From JAICYJ01 sp038212095 (GTDB lineage: Bacteria > Actinomycetota > Thermoleophilia > Gaiellales > JAICJC01): a DNA stretch of 64,000 nucleotides. The position numbers and the translations under genes are program-made. Numbering within the stretch: position 1 is the first letter of the stretch; every line of letters starts with the position of its first letter. Location of the stretch: the NCBI GenBank assembly GCA_038212095.1, contig JBBQUW010000006.1, positions 1-64,000 of the forward strand, given 5' to 3'. The notes under the pieces were generated by a model. That model made no database searches and had not been told where the DNA came from. It saw nothing but the letters and a program-made list of their open reading frames with translations. Positions 41,877 through 50,702 of this stretch are shown in pieces.

Positions 41877-41914
41877 GCGTGCTGGGGCGCCGCACCCGCG
41901 GCGGCCCAGCACGC
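41877..41914. terminator. Hairpin between csbD and a convergent small gene
   Basis: GCGTGCTGGG (41877-41886) pairs perfectly with CCCAGCACGC (41905-41914); the 18-nt loop can fold further (GCCGC/GCGGC). It lies between the convergent stops at 41858 and 41922 and probably serves both strands. Confidence 0.65.
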
Positions 41915-41921
41915 GCTGCTC

Positions 41922-42131
41922 TCAGACCGTACCTGGCCCTGCCGGCGGATCTGAAGCGGGGAAGGAGTCGGCCAGGCTCTGGTCGAGGCCGCTGAGATCC
42001 TCGTGACCGCCGCCCTCCGGCATAGCGGCCGGATGTGGCTGCCGCCGCTGGCGTGGATCGATCACGTTGGCCGGCGCCGGAGGTAGGAAGTGGAAGGTCA
42101 GGTGCCGCTGGTTCTCTCGGTGTGTTGTCAT
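41922..42131 (-). CDS. Small stress-linked protein with FPASDPP motif
   Basis: Protein of 69 aa ending LDQSLADSFPASDPPAGPGTV. The (L/E)DSFPASDPP motif is found in many small uncharacterised bacterial proteins. The N-terminal half is polar and His-rich. The ATG at 42131 lies 10 nt from the -10 box of a SigB/SigF-type promoter, so it is probably a leaderless stress gene. Function unknown. Confidence 0.7.
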   Translation of the reverse strand: MTTHRENQRHLTFHFLPPAPANVIDPRQRRQPHPAAMPEGGGHEDLSGLDQSLADSFPASDPPAGPGTV

Positions 42132-42141
42132 ACTGCGACCG

Positions 42142-42168
42142 CTACCCGCCGATGCGGCACGCCTAAAC
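42142..42168 (-). promoter_or_regulatory. SigB/SigF-type promoter for the 69-aa protein
   Basis: On the minus strand, GTTT (42168-42165), 17 nt, GGGTAG (42147-42142). Ten nt separate the -10 box from the ATG at 42131. Confidence 0.68.
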
Positions 42169-42188
42169 CCAGCCGCTGTCGTCAGATG

Positions 42189-43646
42189 TCAGCCGTCGAC
42201 GAGCAGGCCCTGCAGCGGTCCCAGCAGGCGCGCAGAACGGCGCGAGACGTGGGGCAGCATCATCAACCGGTGGTCGAGCGGACGGCCCGCTTCACGTCGG
42301 GCGAGCTGCTCCTCAGCGATCGGCCGCCACAGCCGGTCGACGATCTCGGTCGGATCGCCCGAGAGGTCGTCGGGCCCGCACTCGAGGTGCTCGGCCCAAA
42401 GACGGATGCGGGTATCGCGCGCGATCTCGCCATCCTCGACCAGCAGATTCATCTCGGTATCGTTGAACAGCGAGTGGTCGTTCAGGTTGGCCGATCCGAG
42501 CGTCAGCACACGGTCGTCCACGATCGCCACCTTCGCGTGCACGTAGATCGGATCCGCGGCTGACTGCTCGCGCGCGTACAGGGTGCATGCCAGCATCCGA
42601 CCGCGCCCGTCGTCCGCCTCGACCAGCTCCGCCAGCGCGCCGCGCGTGTCGTCGCCGCCGCCATACGGCTTGGCCGGAAGCACGATCACCAGCCGGAAGC
42701 GCGGGTCGTCGGCGCTGCGCAGCTTCTCCGCCAGCAGGGAGACGATCTCCGGCGACCACAGGTACTGGCTCTCGAGGTAGATCAGCCGCTGTGCCGACGC
42801 CAACGCGCGGATGTACGCGGCCAGGATTGAGAACTCTCCGCGGGGCTGCGACCGGTAGATGCGCTCGGGCACGGTGCGGATCAACTGCACGCGGGTCTCC
42901 CCCGCCGACACCAGCGCGGGCGGAGGCGGCAACCGCTCGCCGGTCACCTCGTGCCAGCGCATCGCGAAGTGGCGCGCAACGTCGGTCACCACCGGCCCGT
43001 GGAGGCAGGCACCAACGTCGTGCCATCCGACCGCGGCACGCGGCAGGTGACGCGGCGAGTCGAGACGATCGCCCTTGCTGACGGTGGGGTCGATGCCGCC
43101 CACGAACGCAACCCGGCCGTCGATTATCAATAGCTTCTCGTGGTGGCAATGCAGCGGACGCTCGTGGCGGTCGAGCGCGCAGCGCACCCGGGTACCCCGA
43201 CAGAGCGTGTCTCGCACCCGCCGGACGTCGGCCCGCGAAGGATGGAACAGGGGCATCGGCGCTCCCGCCCACAGCAGCACCCGCACGTCCACCCGATCGG
43301 CCAGCTCGGCCAGCAGGTTGCGGAGAACCACCGGCTCGGACCCGCCCCGTAGAACGAACTCCGGCGAGACGAACCAGCCCGCCAGAAAGACGTCGTTGGT
43401 GGCAAGTGCGAGCTCCTCGATCATCCGGGCAAAGGCCTGCTCGCCGTCGATCAGCACCTCCAGCCGGTTGCCGTCCCGCGGCGGGGTCGACGCGCCGAGC
43501 GTCCCGTCTCCTGGATCGAGCAGCCCCGGCCAACCGGCACGATGCAGGCGCCGGCGGTGGTGTGCCGAGATCGTCCAGCTGAGTCCGGTGCCCAGAGCGC
43601 GGTCGAAGTTCTCGAGTACGGCGCCACCGGCGGCTTTCACGCCCAT
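42189..43646 (-). CDS. Phospholipase D / cardiolipin synthase-family protein
   Basis: Protein of about 485 aa with two HKD phosphodiesterase motifs: HCHHEKLLIIDGRVAFVGGID (about residue 190) and YVHAKVAIVDDRVLTLGSANLND (about 385). Each has His-x-Lys-(x)4-Asp, so the active site is complete. There is no membrane helix, unlike classic Cls, so a cytosolic or peripheral phosphatidyltransferase/phospholipase is expected. Start at 43646 (MGVKAAGG) or the ATG one codon before; the longer frame overlaps corA in antisense and is rejected. It is divergent from corA across 75 bp. Confidence 0.9.
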   Translation of the reverse strand: MGVKAAGGAVLENFDRALGTGLSWTISAHHRRRLHRAGWPGLLDPGDGTLGASTPPRDGNRLEVLIDGEQAFARMIEELALATNDVFLAGWFVSPEFVLRGGSEPVVLRNLLAELADRVDVRVLLWAGAPMPLFHPSRADVRRVRDTLCRGTRVRCALDRHERPLHCHHEKLLIIDGRVAFVGGIDPTVSKGDRLDSPRHLPRAAVGWHDVGACLHGPVVTDVARHFAMRWHEVTGERLPPPPALVSAGETRVQLIRTVPERIYRSQPRGEFSILAAYIRALASAQRLIYLESQYLWSPEIVSLLAEKLRSADDPRFRLVIVLPAKPYGGGDDTRGALAELVEADDGRGRMLACTLYAREQSAADPIYVHAKVAIVDDRVLTLGSANLNDHSLFNDTEMNLLVEDGEIARDTRIRLWAEHLECGPDDLSGDPTEIVDRLWRPIAEEQLARREAGRPLDHRLMMLPHVSRRSARLLGPLQGLLVDG

Positions 43647-43686
43647 CATGCCGGTGATGGTACCCCGCGAGAGCGACCATCCACAC

Positions 43687-43712
43687 GTTCCGCCAGCGGC
43701 CATCCCGGGTAT
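43687..43712 (+). promoter_or_regulatory. SigB/SigF-type promoter for corA
   Basis: GTTC at 43687-43690 (one change from GTTT), 16 nt, GGGTAT at 43707-43712. Nine nt separate it from the ATG at 43722. Confidence 0.65.
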
Positions 43713-43721
43713 TCTGCCGCG

Positions 43722-44698
43722 ATGTGCCCGGATCAAAGCCACGTGCGCTTGTTCGACGGCCACGGCGATGTGCGCGAGGCCGCTCTCGACCATCAGGAAG
43801 AGCTGGGTCGGGACGAGAGCCAACTGCTGTGGATCGACCTGCTGGCGGCAGACCGCTCGCACGTCGACCAGGCCGCGAAGGCGGTCGGGATCACTCCTGA
43901 AGAACTGGACGAACTGCTGTCCGACGACCAGGAGGACGGTTGGCTGGACGACCAGGGCGGGATGGTCGCGGCGCACGCGTACACGCTCGAGCGGGCCGGA
44001 GACGGCTATGACCGCGGAGCGCTCGACATCGCCGCCGGCCGCAACTGGGTGATCACATCGCACGGCGAGGCAGTAGCCACCATCGACGACTTCGCGGCGC
44101 GGCTGAAGACCAGCAGGCGGGTCGGCGACCTGGACGGAGCGTCGTTTCTCGCCTTCCTGCTGGACTGCTGTTCACCCGGTACATGGGCGAGATCGAGGCT
44201 CTCGATCGTGAGATCGACGAGCTCGACTTGGAGATCCTGCGCACCGACGCCAACGACCAGCACCTCACCAGCATCGCCAACCTGCGGCGCCGGGTGGCCG
44301 CGATCCGACGCGCTCTGGCCTCGCACCGCGAGCTGGTCGCGTGGCCCGCCCATACGGAGTTCAGCGACGTGATGACGGAGCGCGCGCAGCAACACTTCAC
44401 CGCCGTGGCGGAGCGTTTCGCTCAGGCCATGGCTTCTGCTGACACAACCCGCGACTCGCTGAACGGCTGCTTCGACCTCTTGATGTCACGCGTCGCACAG
44501 CGGACGAACAGCACGATGCGGGTGCTGACGGTGGTCTCGGTCTCGCTCCTGCCGGCCACGCTGCTGACCGGCATCCTGGGGATGAACTTCCACCCCAGGT
44601 TCTTCGACCACCCCAGCTACTTCTGGGTGGTGCTCACGGCCATAACCGTGATCGTGGTGGGCGCCCTGATCACCGCCCGACGGTACCGCTGGATCTGA
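43722..44698 (+). pseudogene. corA: CorA-type Mg2+ transporter, split by a one-base frameshift
   Basis: Two frames together make one CorA protein of about 325 aa. The first (43722 to about 44166) gives the cytoplasmic domain, starting MCPDQSHVRLFDG and ending FLAFLLD. The second (about 44167 to 44698) continues LFTRYMGEIEALDREIDELDLEIL and ends with the membrane part VSVSLLPATLLTGILGMNFHP (the GMN selectivity motif) and a second helix. The break is within GGACTGCTGTTC at 44162-44173, where one base is missing compared with an uninterrupted LLDALFTRY-type reading. It is a real null, a sequencing error, or slippage. A SigB/SigF-type promoter precedes it. Confidence 0.85.
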
Positions 44699-44755
44699 TC
44701 GAGAGAGTGTCCACGGGAACGAGATGGCGTTGGCGCGGCCAGGTACGATGCCGAG

Positions 44756-45529
44756 ATGACCGCGTCAGACAGAGCCGCCGAGCTTCGCCGTCTGCATGAC
44801 GAGCCCGGTCTGCTCGTGCTGGTCAACGTCTGGGACGTGATCAGCGCGATGATCGTGGCTGAACTGCCTGGGTGCCGCGCGATCGCCACCGCCAGCCACT
44901 CGATCGCGGCCACGCTCGGCTACCCGGACGGGGAACAGATACCACTCGACCTGATGATCGACGCGATCGAGCGGATCGCCCGGGCGGTCGACCTGCCCGT
45001 CACCGCTGACATCGAGGCCGGGTACGGCGATGCCGGTGCCACGGTGCGACGTGCGATCGCCGCCGGGGCCGTGGGCGGCAACCTGGAGGACGAGATGCGG
45101 CCGCTCGGCGAGGCGGTCGCGGCGGTCTCAGCCGCCGTGGCGGCGGGGCAGTCGGAGGGCGTATCGTTCGTGCTGAACGCGCGCACGGACGCGTTCCTTC
45201 GCGCCGGAGACCGAGACCGCGAGCTGGTGCTGGCCGACGCGATTGAGCGCGGCAGGGCGTTCATCGAGGCCGGCGCCGACTGCGTGTTCGTGCCCGGCCT
45301 GCTCGACAGCGAGACGGTGTCGCGGCTGGTGGAGGGCATCGGCCTCCGCAAGGTGAGCGTGATCGGCGTGCCTGGCACGCTGCCGCACAGCGACCTCGAG
45401 CGAATGGGGGTAGCGAGGATCTCGTACGGCCCCTGGTCGCAGCGGCTGGCAATGACAGCGCTCGCTGACGGTGCCGCCGAGCTGCTGGCCGGGGGCGCGT
45501 TGCCGCCCGGCGTGCGTGCGATCACCTAG
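44756..45529 (+). CDS. Isocitrate lyase/PEP mutase-superfamily enzyme
   Basis: Protein of 257 aa with the PEP mutase/isocitrate lyase barrel: VWDVISAMIV, ATASHSIAATLGYPDG, LPVTADIEAGYGD (metal-binding acids), GGNLEDE, FVLNARTDAFL and AGADCVFVPGL. The KKCGH-type catalytic loop of true lyases is absent. Relatives include oxaloacetate decarboxylases, methylisocitrate-lyase-like and phosphonate enzymes; the substrate is unknown. Its stop codon shares one base with the start of the next gene (TAGTG), so both are co-transcribed. Confidence 0.88.
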   Translation: MTASDRAAELRRLHDEPGLLVLVNVWDVISAMIVAELPGCRAIATASHSIAATLGYPDGEQIPLDLMIDAIERIARAVDLPVTADIEAGYGDAGATVRRAIAAGAVGGNLEDEMRPLGEAVAAVSAAVAAGQSEGVSFVLNARTDAFLRAGDRDRELVLADAIERGRAFIEAGADCVFVPGLLDSETVSRLVEGIGLRKVSVIGVPGTLPHSDLERMGVARISYGPWSQRLAMTALADGAAELLAGGALPPGVRAIT

Positions 45530-46461
45530 TGGCGGAGATCGCGTCCGGAAACCGCGCGCGCACGATGCGAGTGCTGCACCCGCACCCGTCGGTGTACGCG
45601 TTCTACGACGGCCGAGTGGATGGGACGCGGCTGTACTCGTCTGACGACAACTGGATCGACGACGGCGGCTACCAGCTTGGCGTCGCGGCCTACGCCATCG
45701 TCGACCATGGCGACGCGCTGATCTACGACACCCACCTCTCGATTGACCATGCCCGGCGGATGCGGGAGTACGTCGAACGTCTTGGTGCGGAACGGATACG
45801 CGTCGTGCTCAGCCACTGGCACCTCGACCACATCGCGGGCAACGAGGTGTTCGCAGACGTCGAGATGATCGCCCAGCGGCGGACGCTGGCCCACCTGCGC
45901 GCGAACGCCGCGGCGATCGAGTCCGGTACCGCCTCGGGTCCACCCGCCATCCGGCCACTGGTGCTACCCGGCACCGTGTTCGACGAGCAGCTGCGGCTCG
46001 ACGTCGGCCGGCTGCGAGTCGAGCTGCTGCACGCCGACATCCACAGCGATGATGCCGCGTTGATGCTGATCCCGGAACATGGGCTGCTATTCGCCGGGGA
46101 CACGCTCGAGGACACCGTCACGTACGTGGACGAGCCGCTGCGGCTGCCGGCCCACCTGGCCGAGCTGGAGCGAGTCGGCCGGCTGGCGATCGACCGCATT
46201 CTGCCGAACCACGGCGATCCGGACGTGATCGCCGACGGTGGCTATCCACCCCAGCTGATCGCCGCCACGCGGCGCTACATCACCGACCTGCTGCGCTGCC
46301 CCGGGGATGGCCGGCTGCGCGGGATCGGCCTGCAAGAGTTCGTCTCGCAGCAGTTGGCGGACGGCCAGCTGCACTACTTCGCGCCGTATGAGGACGTCCA
46401 CCGGGCGAATGTTGATCTGGTCGCTGCGGCGCTGGCCGGCGGGGTGCCCGCCGGCGGGTAG
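45529..46461 (+). CDS. Metallo-beta-lactamase-fold hydrolase
   Basis: Protein of 310 aa with the MBL signature VLSHWHLDHIAGN (HxHxDH), a second metal His in LLHADIHSDDAAL, the Asp in LLFAGDTLEDT and the last His in ILPNHGDPDVI. This is a complete binuclear site. GTG start at 45529. The substrate is unknown; likely a thioester or lactone. It pairs with the PEP-mutase-like gene and is convergent with the long methylamine operon. Confidence 0.9.
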   Translation: MAEIASGNRARTMRVLHPHPSVYAFYDGRVDGTRLYSSDDNWIDDGGYQLGVAAYAIVDHGDALIYDTHLSIDHARRMREYVERLGAERIRVVLSHWHLDHIAGNEVFADVEMIAQRRTLAHLRANAAAIESGTASGPPAIRPLVLPGTVFDEQLRLDVGRLRVELLHADIHSDDAALMLIPEHGLLFAGDTLEDTVTYVDEPLRLPAHLAELERVGRLAIDRILPNHGDPDVIADGGYPPQLIAATRRYITDLLRCPGDGRLRGIGLQEFVSQQLADGQLHYFAPYEDVHRANVDLVAAALAGGVPAGG

Positions 46462-46489
46462 ACGGCGCGCCGCACATCTGGATGGGCGA

Positions 46490-47395
46490 TCAGCCTGGGA
46501 ACGACTCCGGTCGCTGCACGGCGCGTTGCCACAGCTGCTCGTCGATGTTGCGCCCGGTGACAACCAGGATCGCTGGCTGGGGCAGGCGACCGGCAATCGT
46601 GCGAGCTGCGGCCAGGGCGGCAGCGGCCGAACCCTCGACCCGCAATCCGGCGGCAGCCAGGGCGGATACGGCGGTGGCGATCTCCCGCTCCGAGACGACG
46701 ATCAGCTCGTCGGCAGCGGTGCGCAGCCGCTCAACGGCCAGCGGGATCGCCACCCTCACCGCCAGCCCGTCGGCAAACGTCTGGTTGCGGTCGCACTCCA
46801 CCACGTGGCCCGCGGCGAAGCTCTCCGCCATCACGGGTGCGGCTGCCGCAGCGACACCGATCCGCCGCGTCCGGGGCGAGATCTCGGCCAGCCGCGCACC
46901 GATGCCGATCAGCAGCGCACCGTTTCCGACCGGCACCAGCACGGCTCCCGGCGGCTCATCGGTGGCGGCGACGATCTCGTCCGCGATCGCGGCATAGCCC
47001 TGGAACTGCGCCGGCTCAGCGCCATCCTCGAAGAACGGCACTCCATGTGCCAGGGCAAACGCGCACGCGTCCTGCTTGGCGACGTCCAGATCGCTGCCGC
47101 CCACCACCAGCTCCGCGCCAAGTCGCTCGAGCAGCTCCAGCTTGGCCAGGCTCGACCCCTCGGGCACAAACACCACCGCACGCATCCCATGGCGGGCGGC
47201 CGCCCACGCGGTCGCGGCGCCGTGGTTGCCGGTGGAAGCGGTGACCACCGCACTCGCTCCCCCCTCCCGGAAGCCGGCGACCGCGGGAAGCGCGCCGCGC
47301 CACTTGAACGCCCCCAGCTCGTGCTCGTCCTCGCGCTGCAGCAGCAGCCGGTGGCCCGGGAGCAGCTCGGGTGGTGCAGCTTCGAGACGAGCCAT
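46490..47395 (-). CDS. PLP-dependent serine/threonine dehydratase-like protein, last gene of the methylamine operon
   Basis: Protein of 301 aa of fold-type II PLP enzymes. The Schiff-base Lys is in ELGAFKWRGAL, STGNHGAATAWAA binds the substrate carboxylate and VPVGNGALL is the phosphate loop. It resembles threonine/serine dehydratase without the regulatory domain. Start at 47395 (MARLEAAPP), 13 bp after soxG. In context it may convert serine, formed from glycine plus methylene-THF, to pyruvate, letting glycine betaine carbon enter central metabolism. Substrate assignment is inference. Confidence 0.82.
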   Translation of the reverse strand: MARLEAAPPELLPGHRLLLQREDEHELGAFKWRGALPAVAGFREGGASAVVTASTGNHGAATAWAAARHGMRAVVFVPEGSSLAKLELLERLGAELVVGGSDLDVAKQDACAFALAHGVPFFEDGAEPAQFQGYAAIADEIVAATDEPPGAVLVPVGNGALLIGIGARLAEISPRTRRIGVAAAAAPVMAESFAAGHVVECDRNQTFADGLAVRVAIPLAVERLRTAADELIVVSEREIATAVSALAAAGLRVEGSAAAALAAARTIAGRLPQPAILVVTGRNIDEQLWQRAVQRPESFPG

Positions 47396-47408
47396 CAGCC
47401 TCCCCGGC

Positions 47409-47891
47409 TCATGCCAGCCCGACGATGCCGTCGGCCAGCCACGACTCGACGTACATCGCCAGGGACGGGCGAACAAGCAGCCGGAATCCGGGCCGGTCGT
47501 CGACTCGCTCGATGATCACCGGCGCACCCGCCACCAGCGTCTGGGCGCAGCGGCCCGTGGGAAAGGCGTCGCCGTGTAGGTCGAGCGAGCAGCACGAGGC
47601 GAGCACGTCGGGCGCCTGCGGACCCGACAGCTCCAATGACACCCGGTTGGACGAGAGCTCGACCGCCGCGCCCTCACCCGCCAACACCTCGCGCAGCCGC
47701 GGCTCGTCCTCGGGCCGGCCGACGATCAGCCACTCGTCCGGTCCCAGCCACAACACGCCCTCCCGTACGGTGTTCGGCGACTGCGGCAACGGGACGCCAA
47801 GCAGCCGCTCGACCCGGCCCGCCGCGTCACCGCCGGCCATGACCCGCAGGCCGAGCTGCGACAGGGAGCCGCCGCGACGGAGCTCAGCCAT
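47409..47891 (-). CDS. soxG: Sarcosine oxidase gamma subunit
   Basis: Protein of 160 aa with SoxG features: REGVLWLGPDEWLIVG, AVELSSNRVSLELSGPQAPDVLASCCSLDL and FPTGRCAQTLVAGAPVIIER. SoxG is a GcvT-like scaffold subunit of heterotetrameric sarcosine oxidase. The ATG at 47891 overlaps soxA by 8 bp. The same fold occurs in MgdD of N-methylglutamate dehydrogenase. Confidence 0.9.
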   Translation of the reverse strand: MAELRRGGSLSQLGLRVMAGGDAAGRVERLLGVPLPQSPNTVREGVLWLGPDEWLIVGRPEDEPRLREVLAGEGAAVELSSNRVSLELSGPQAPDVLASCCSLDLHGDAFPTGRCAQTLVAGAPVIIERVDDRPGFRLLVRPSLAMYVESWLADGIVGLA

Positions 47892-50424
47892 CACGGCGCG
47901 CCCCCTGCGGGTCGACCAGCACGGGCTCCACGACCGTCGCGCGCGCGGTGACACCGGACTGCGAGACGTACAGCGAGTGGCCGATCCGATCGCGGCCGCC
48001 CCTCACAAGCGCCAGTGCGAACGTCCGGCCCAGAGCGGCACTGTCGTAGGACGAGGTGACGTGACCGGCCATCGGCACCGGCGCTCGCAGGTTGGGGTCG
48101 AGCACGACCTGCGCGCCCTCGTCGAGCCGCAGCGCGGGATCGTCCGGCAGCAGCCCGACCAGCTGCTTGCGATCGGGGCGCATGGTGTCCGGGCGGCGCA
48201 GCGAGCGGCTGCCGACGAAGGGCTTGGTTTTGGACACGATCCAGTCCATTCCGAGGTCGATCGGCGTGACCGTGCCATCGGTGTCCTGACCGACGATCGG
48301 GTACCCCTTCTCGGCCCGCAGCACGTGCATCGTCTCGGTGCCGTAGGCGGTGACGCCGTGCGGCTCGCCCGCACTCCACAGCGCGGCCCACAGCTCCAGA
48401 CCGCGCGTGCCCGGCACCGAAACCTCGTACGCGAGCTCGCCGGAGAACGAGATCCGCGAGACATGCGCGTCCGCCCCGGCCACAGCGGTGTCGACGAAGC
48501 TCATGAACGGGAACGCCTCGGCCGACAGGTCGACCCCGGGCACCACTGCCGCCAGCACCTCCCGCGAGCGCGGCCCGACCACCGCCACCGTCGCCCACTG
48601 CTCGGTCACCGATGTCAGCCAGACCCGCAGCTGCGGCCACTCTGTCTGCAGCCACTCCTCCATCCAGTCCAGCACCACGGCCGCGCCGCCGGTGGTGGTG
48701 GTGGCGAAGAAGCGGTCGTCGGCCACGCGTGAGACGACGCCGTCGTCGAACACCATGCCGTCCGCGCGGCACATCAGCCCGTAGCGGCAACGCCCCACCT
48801 TGAGCGTGTCGTAGGCATTGGTGTAGAGCCGGTTCAGGAACTCAGCCGCGTCCGGCCCCTGGATATCGATCTTGCCCAGCGTCGAGGCGTCCATCATGCC
48901 GACGCCTCCCCGCACCGCCGCGCACTCGCGCAGCACGGCCGCGTCCATCTGCTCGCCGTCGCGCGGGTAGTACCGCGGCCGCTTCCACTGACCGACATCC
49001 TCGAACACCGCGCCTCGGTCGACGTGCCAGGGGTGGATCGGCGTCGTGCGCACCGGATCGAAACGCTCGCCGCGGGCACGACCGGCCAGGGCCGCGAACG
49101 AGATCGGCTCCACCGGCGGGCGAGTGGTCGACGAGCCCACCTCGGCGACGCCGCTGCCCAGGAGCTGCGCGGCGATCGCGGTGGCATTGGTCTTGGCGGT
49201 GCGGCCCTGATCGGCGCCGGTTGCGATCAGCGTATAGCGCTTCACGTGCTCGATCGACTGCAGCCCGGCGCCGACCGCGCGCCGTAGCTCGGCCACGGTC
49301 ACGTCGCGGTGCAGGTCGACAAACGCCTGCGACTCATCGCCGGGCAGCAGCCAGTGCGCCTGTACCGCTGGCAGTCCCTCGCCTGCTGCTGCCCCGACGA
49401 TGCGTTGGCGGGGCAGCGCGCCGTCGGGCACGAAGCAGGCGCGCCCCTCGTGCCAGCGCACCCTGCCGCCACGGTGAAGGTGCAGATCGAGCACGGGGTC
49501 GAAGCCGCCTGATACGCCCAGCACGTCGCACTCGATCCGCTCGATGTCCGCGGGTGCCTCCAGCGGCGCGACCAGCACCGAGAGCCCATCCTCCCCGGCG
49601 TCCTCGACGCCGACCACGGTGCGACCGGCGCGCAGGTCGATCACGGCCGCGCCCAGCAGCCGGGCGACCTCCAGGCCGCGATCGTTGTTGCAGAACACTG
49701 CCGGACGCTCGGCCGCAACCGCAAACCGCTCGAGGTAGGTGCGCAGGGCGCCCGCCAGCATCACGCCGGGCAGGTCGTTGCCTGGAAACACCAGCGGCCG
49801 CTCGTAGGCGCCGGTGGCCAGGACGACCTCACCCGCGCGGACGTGCCACAGCCGCCGGCGCACCGGCGAGACACGCTCCACCAGCGTCACGAAGTTGTCG
49901 TCGTAGCTGCCCAGCGCGGTCGTCCGTGGCAGCGCGATCGCCTCGTCGCCGGCCAGCTCGATCGGCCGGAAGTCGCGTTCCGCCAGAATCACCCGCCGCC
50001 CCTCGGCCACGGCGGCGGCCGCCGCCGCGTGGCCGCTGCGGCCGGCGCCGATCACCAGCAGATCGCAGTGAGCATGGTGATGATCGTGACGCTGCTCGTC
50101 GTCGCCGGCCAGACGACCGCGCAGGCCCGGCAGCAGGGACACCTCGAGCGCCTGCTCTGGCAGCTCGAGCAGGGTCGCCGCGACCAATGGCTCCGACCAT
50201 GGCGCGGTCACCTGCACCAGCGCGTTGGGCTCCTCGCCGCCCGCCGAGACGACGCCGCGCACGCGGCCGAACACCGAGCTCGCGCCGACCGCGATCAGGC
50301 CGTTTGCGAGCAGCGCCGAGGCGACCGTATCGCCGGCGTAGCCCTGGTAGGACACGCCGTTCACGACCACGGTGCGCTCCTGCGAGCGGTCGATCGCCCC
50401 GCCCTCGGCCAGCCTGCGCATCAT
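47884..50424 (-). CDS. soxA: Sarcosine oxidase alpha subunit
   Basis: Protein of 846 aa. An N-terminal ferredoxin-like 2Fe-2S-fold domain lacking its Cys set (about 15-100, VVVNGVSYQGYAGDTVASALLANG) is followed by an NAD-binding domain (DLLVIGAGRSGHAAAAA at about 120) and a C-terminal GcvT/THF domain (about 470-840; SFSGELAYEVSVPGTRGLELW). SoxA takes the C1 unit from oxidised sarcosine to THF as methylene-THF, or releases formaldehyde. It is shorter than the usual ~960 aa. The ATG overlaps soxD by 4 bp. MgdC is the alternative identity. Confidence 0.93.
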   Translation of the reverse strand: MMRRLAEGGAIDRSQERTVVVNGVSYQGYAGDTVASALLANGLIAVGASSVFGRVRGVVSAGGEEPNALVQVTAPWSEPLVAATLLELPEQALEVSLLPGLRGRLAGDDEQRHDHHHAHCDLLVIGAGRSGHAAAAAAVAEGRRVILAERDFRPIELAGDEAIALPRTTALGSYDDNFVTLVERVSPVRRRLWHVRAGEVVLATGAYERPLVFPGNDLPGVMLAGALRTYLERFAVAAERPAVFCNNDRGLEVARLLGAAVIDLRAGRTVVGVEDAGEDGLSVLVAPLEAPADIERIECDVLGVSGGFDPVLDLHLHRGGRVRWHEGRACFVPDGALPRQRIVGAAAGEGLPAVQAHWLLPGDESQAFVDLHRDVTVAELRRAVGAGLQSIEHVKRYTLIATGADQGRTAKTNATAIAAQLLGSGVAEVGSSTTRPPVEPISFAALAGRARGERFDPVRTTPIHPWHVDRGAVFEDVGQWKRPRYYPRDGEQMDAAVLRECAAVRGGVGMMDASTLGKIDIQGPDAAEFLNRLYTNAYDTLKVGRCRYGLMCRADGMVFDDGVVSRVADDRFFATTTTGGAAVVLDWMEEWLQTEWPQLRVWLTSVTEQWATVAVVGPRSREVLAAVVPGVDLSAEAFPFMSFVDTAVAGADAHVSRISFSGELAYEVSVPGTRGLELWAALWSAGEPHGVTAYGTETMHVLRAEKGYPIVGQDTDGTVTPIDLGMDWIVSKTKPFVGSRSLRRPDTMRPDRKQLVGLLPDDPALRLDEGAQVVLDPNLRAPVPMAGHVTSSYDSAALGRTFALALVRGGRDRIGHSLYVSQSGVTARATVVEPVLVDPQGARRDG

Positions 50425-50693
50425 GCCGGCGGCTCCTCGCCGAGAGCGTAGCTACCAGCGATCTGGTGCGTGGCCGTGTCGCGGACGAGGTTGAACCAGC
50501 GCCGGCAGCCGTGCTGGTGCGTCCAACGCTCGGCGAAGCGGCCCTTCGGGTTGTCACGGTAGAAGACGAAGCGGCTCCACTCGCGATCGTCGATCGCCTC
50601 CGGGTCGGCCGGGTACGCGACGTGCGCCTGCCCGCCGTAGCGGAACTCGACCTCATCGCGCGGGCCGCACCAGGGGCAGGGGATCAGCAGCAT
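50421..50693 (-). CDS. soxD: Sarcosine oxidase delta subunit
   Basis: Protein of 90 aa with the SoxD zinc motif LIPCPWCGPRDEVEF, then FYRDNPKGRFAERWTHQHGCRRWFN. Zinc is held by the CPWC pair together with the distal His/Cys. It is the small structural subunit of the heterotetrameric enzyme. Nine bp separate it from soxB, and it overlaps soxA by 4 bp. Confidence 0.95.
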   Translation of the reverse strand: MLLIPCPWCGPRDEVEFRYGGQAHVAYPADPEAIDDREWSRFVFYRDNPKGRFAERWTHQHGCRRWFNLVRDTATHQIAGSYALGEEPPA

Positions 50694-50702
50694 CGCGCCA
50701 CC

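Noticed and set aside
43650..44063. N-terminal extension of the phospholipase D gene to 44063
   Set aside because: It runs antisense through corA and its SigB-type promoter and has no PLD-like sequence.
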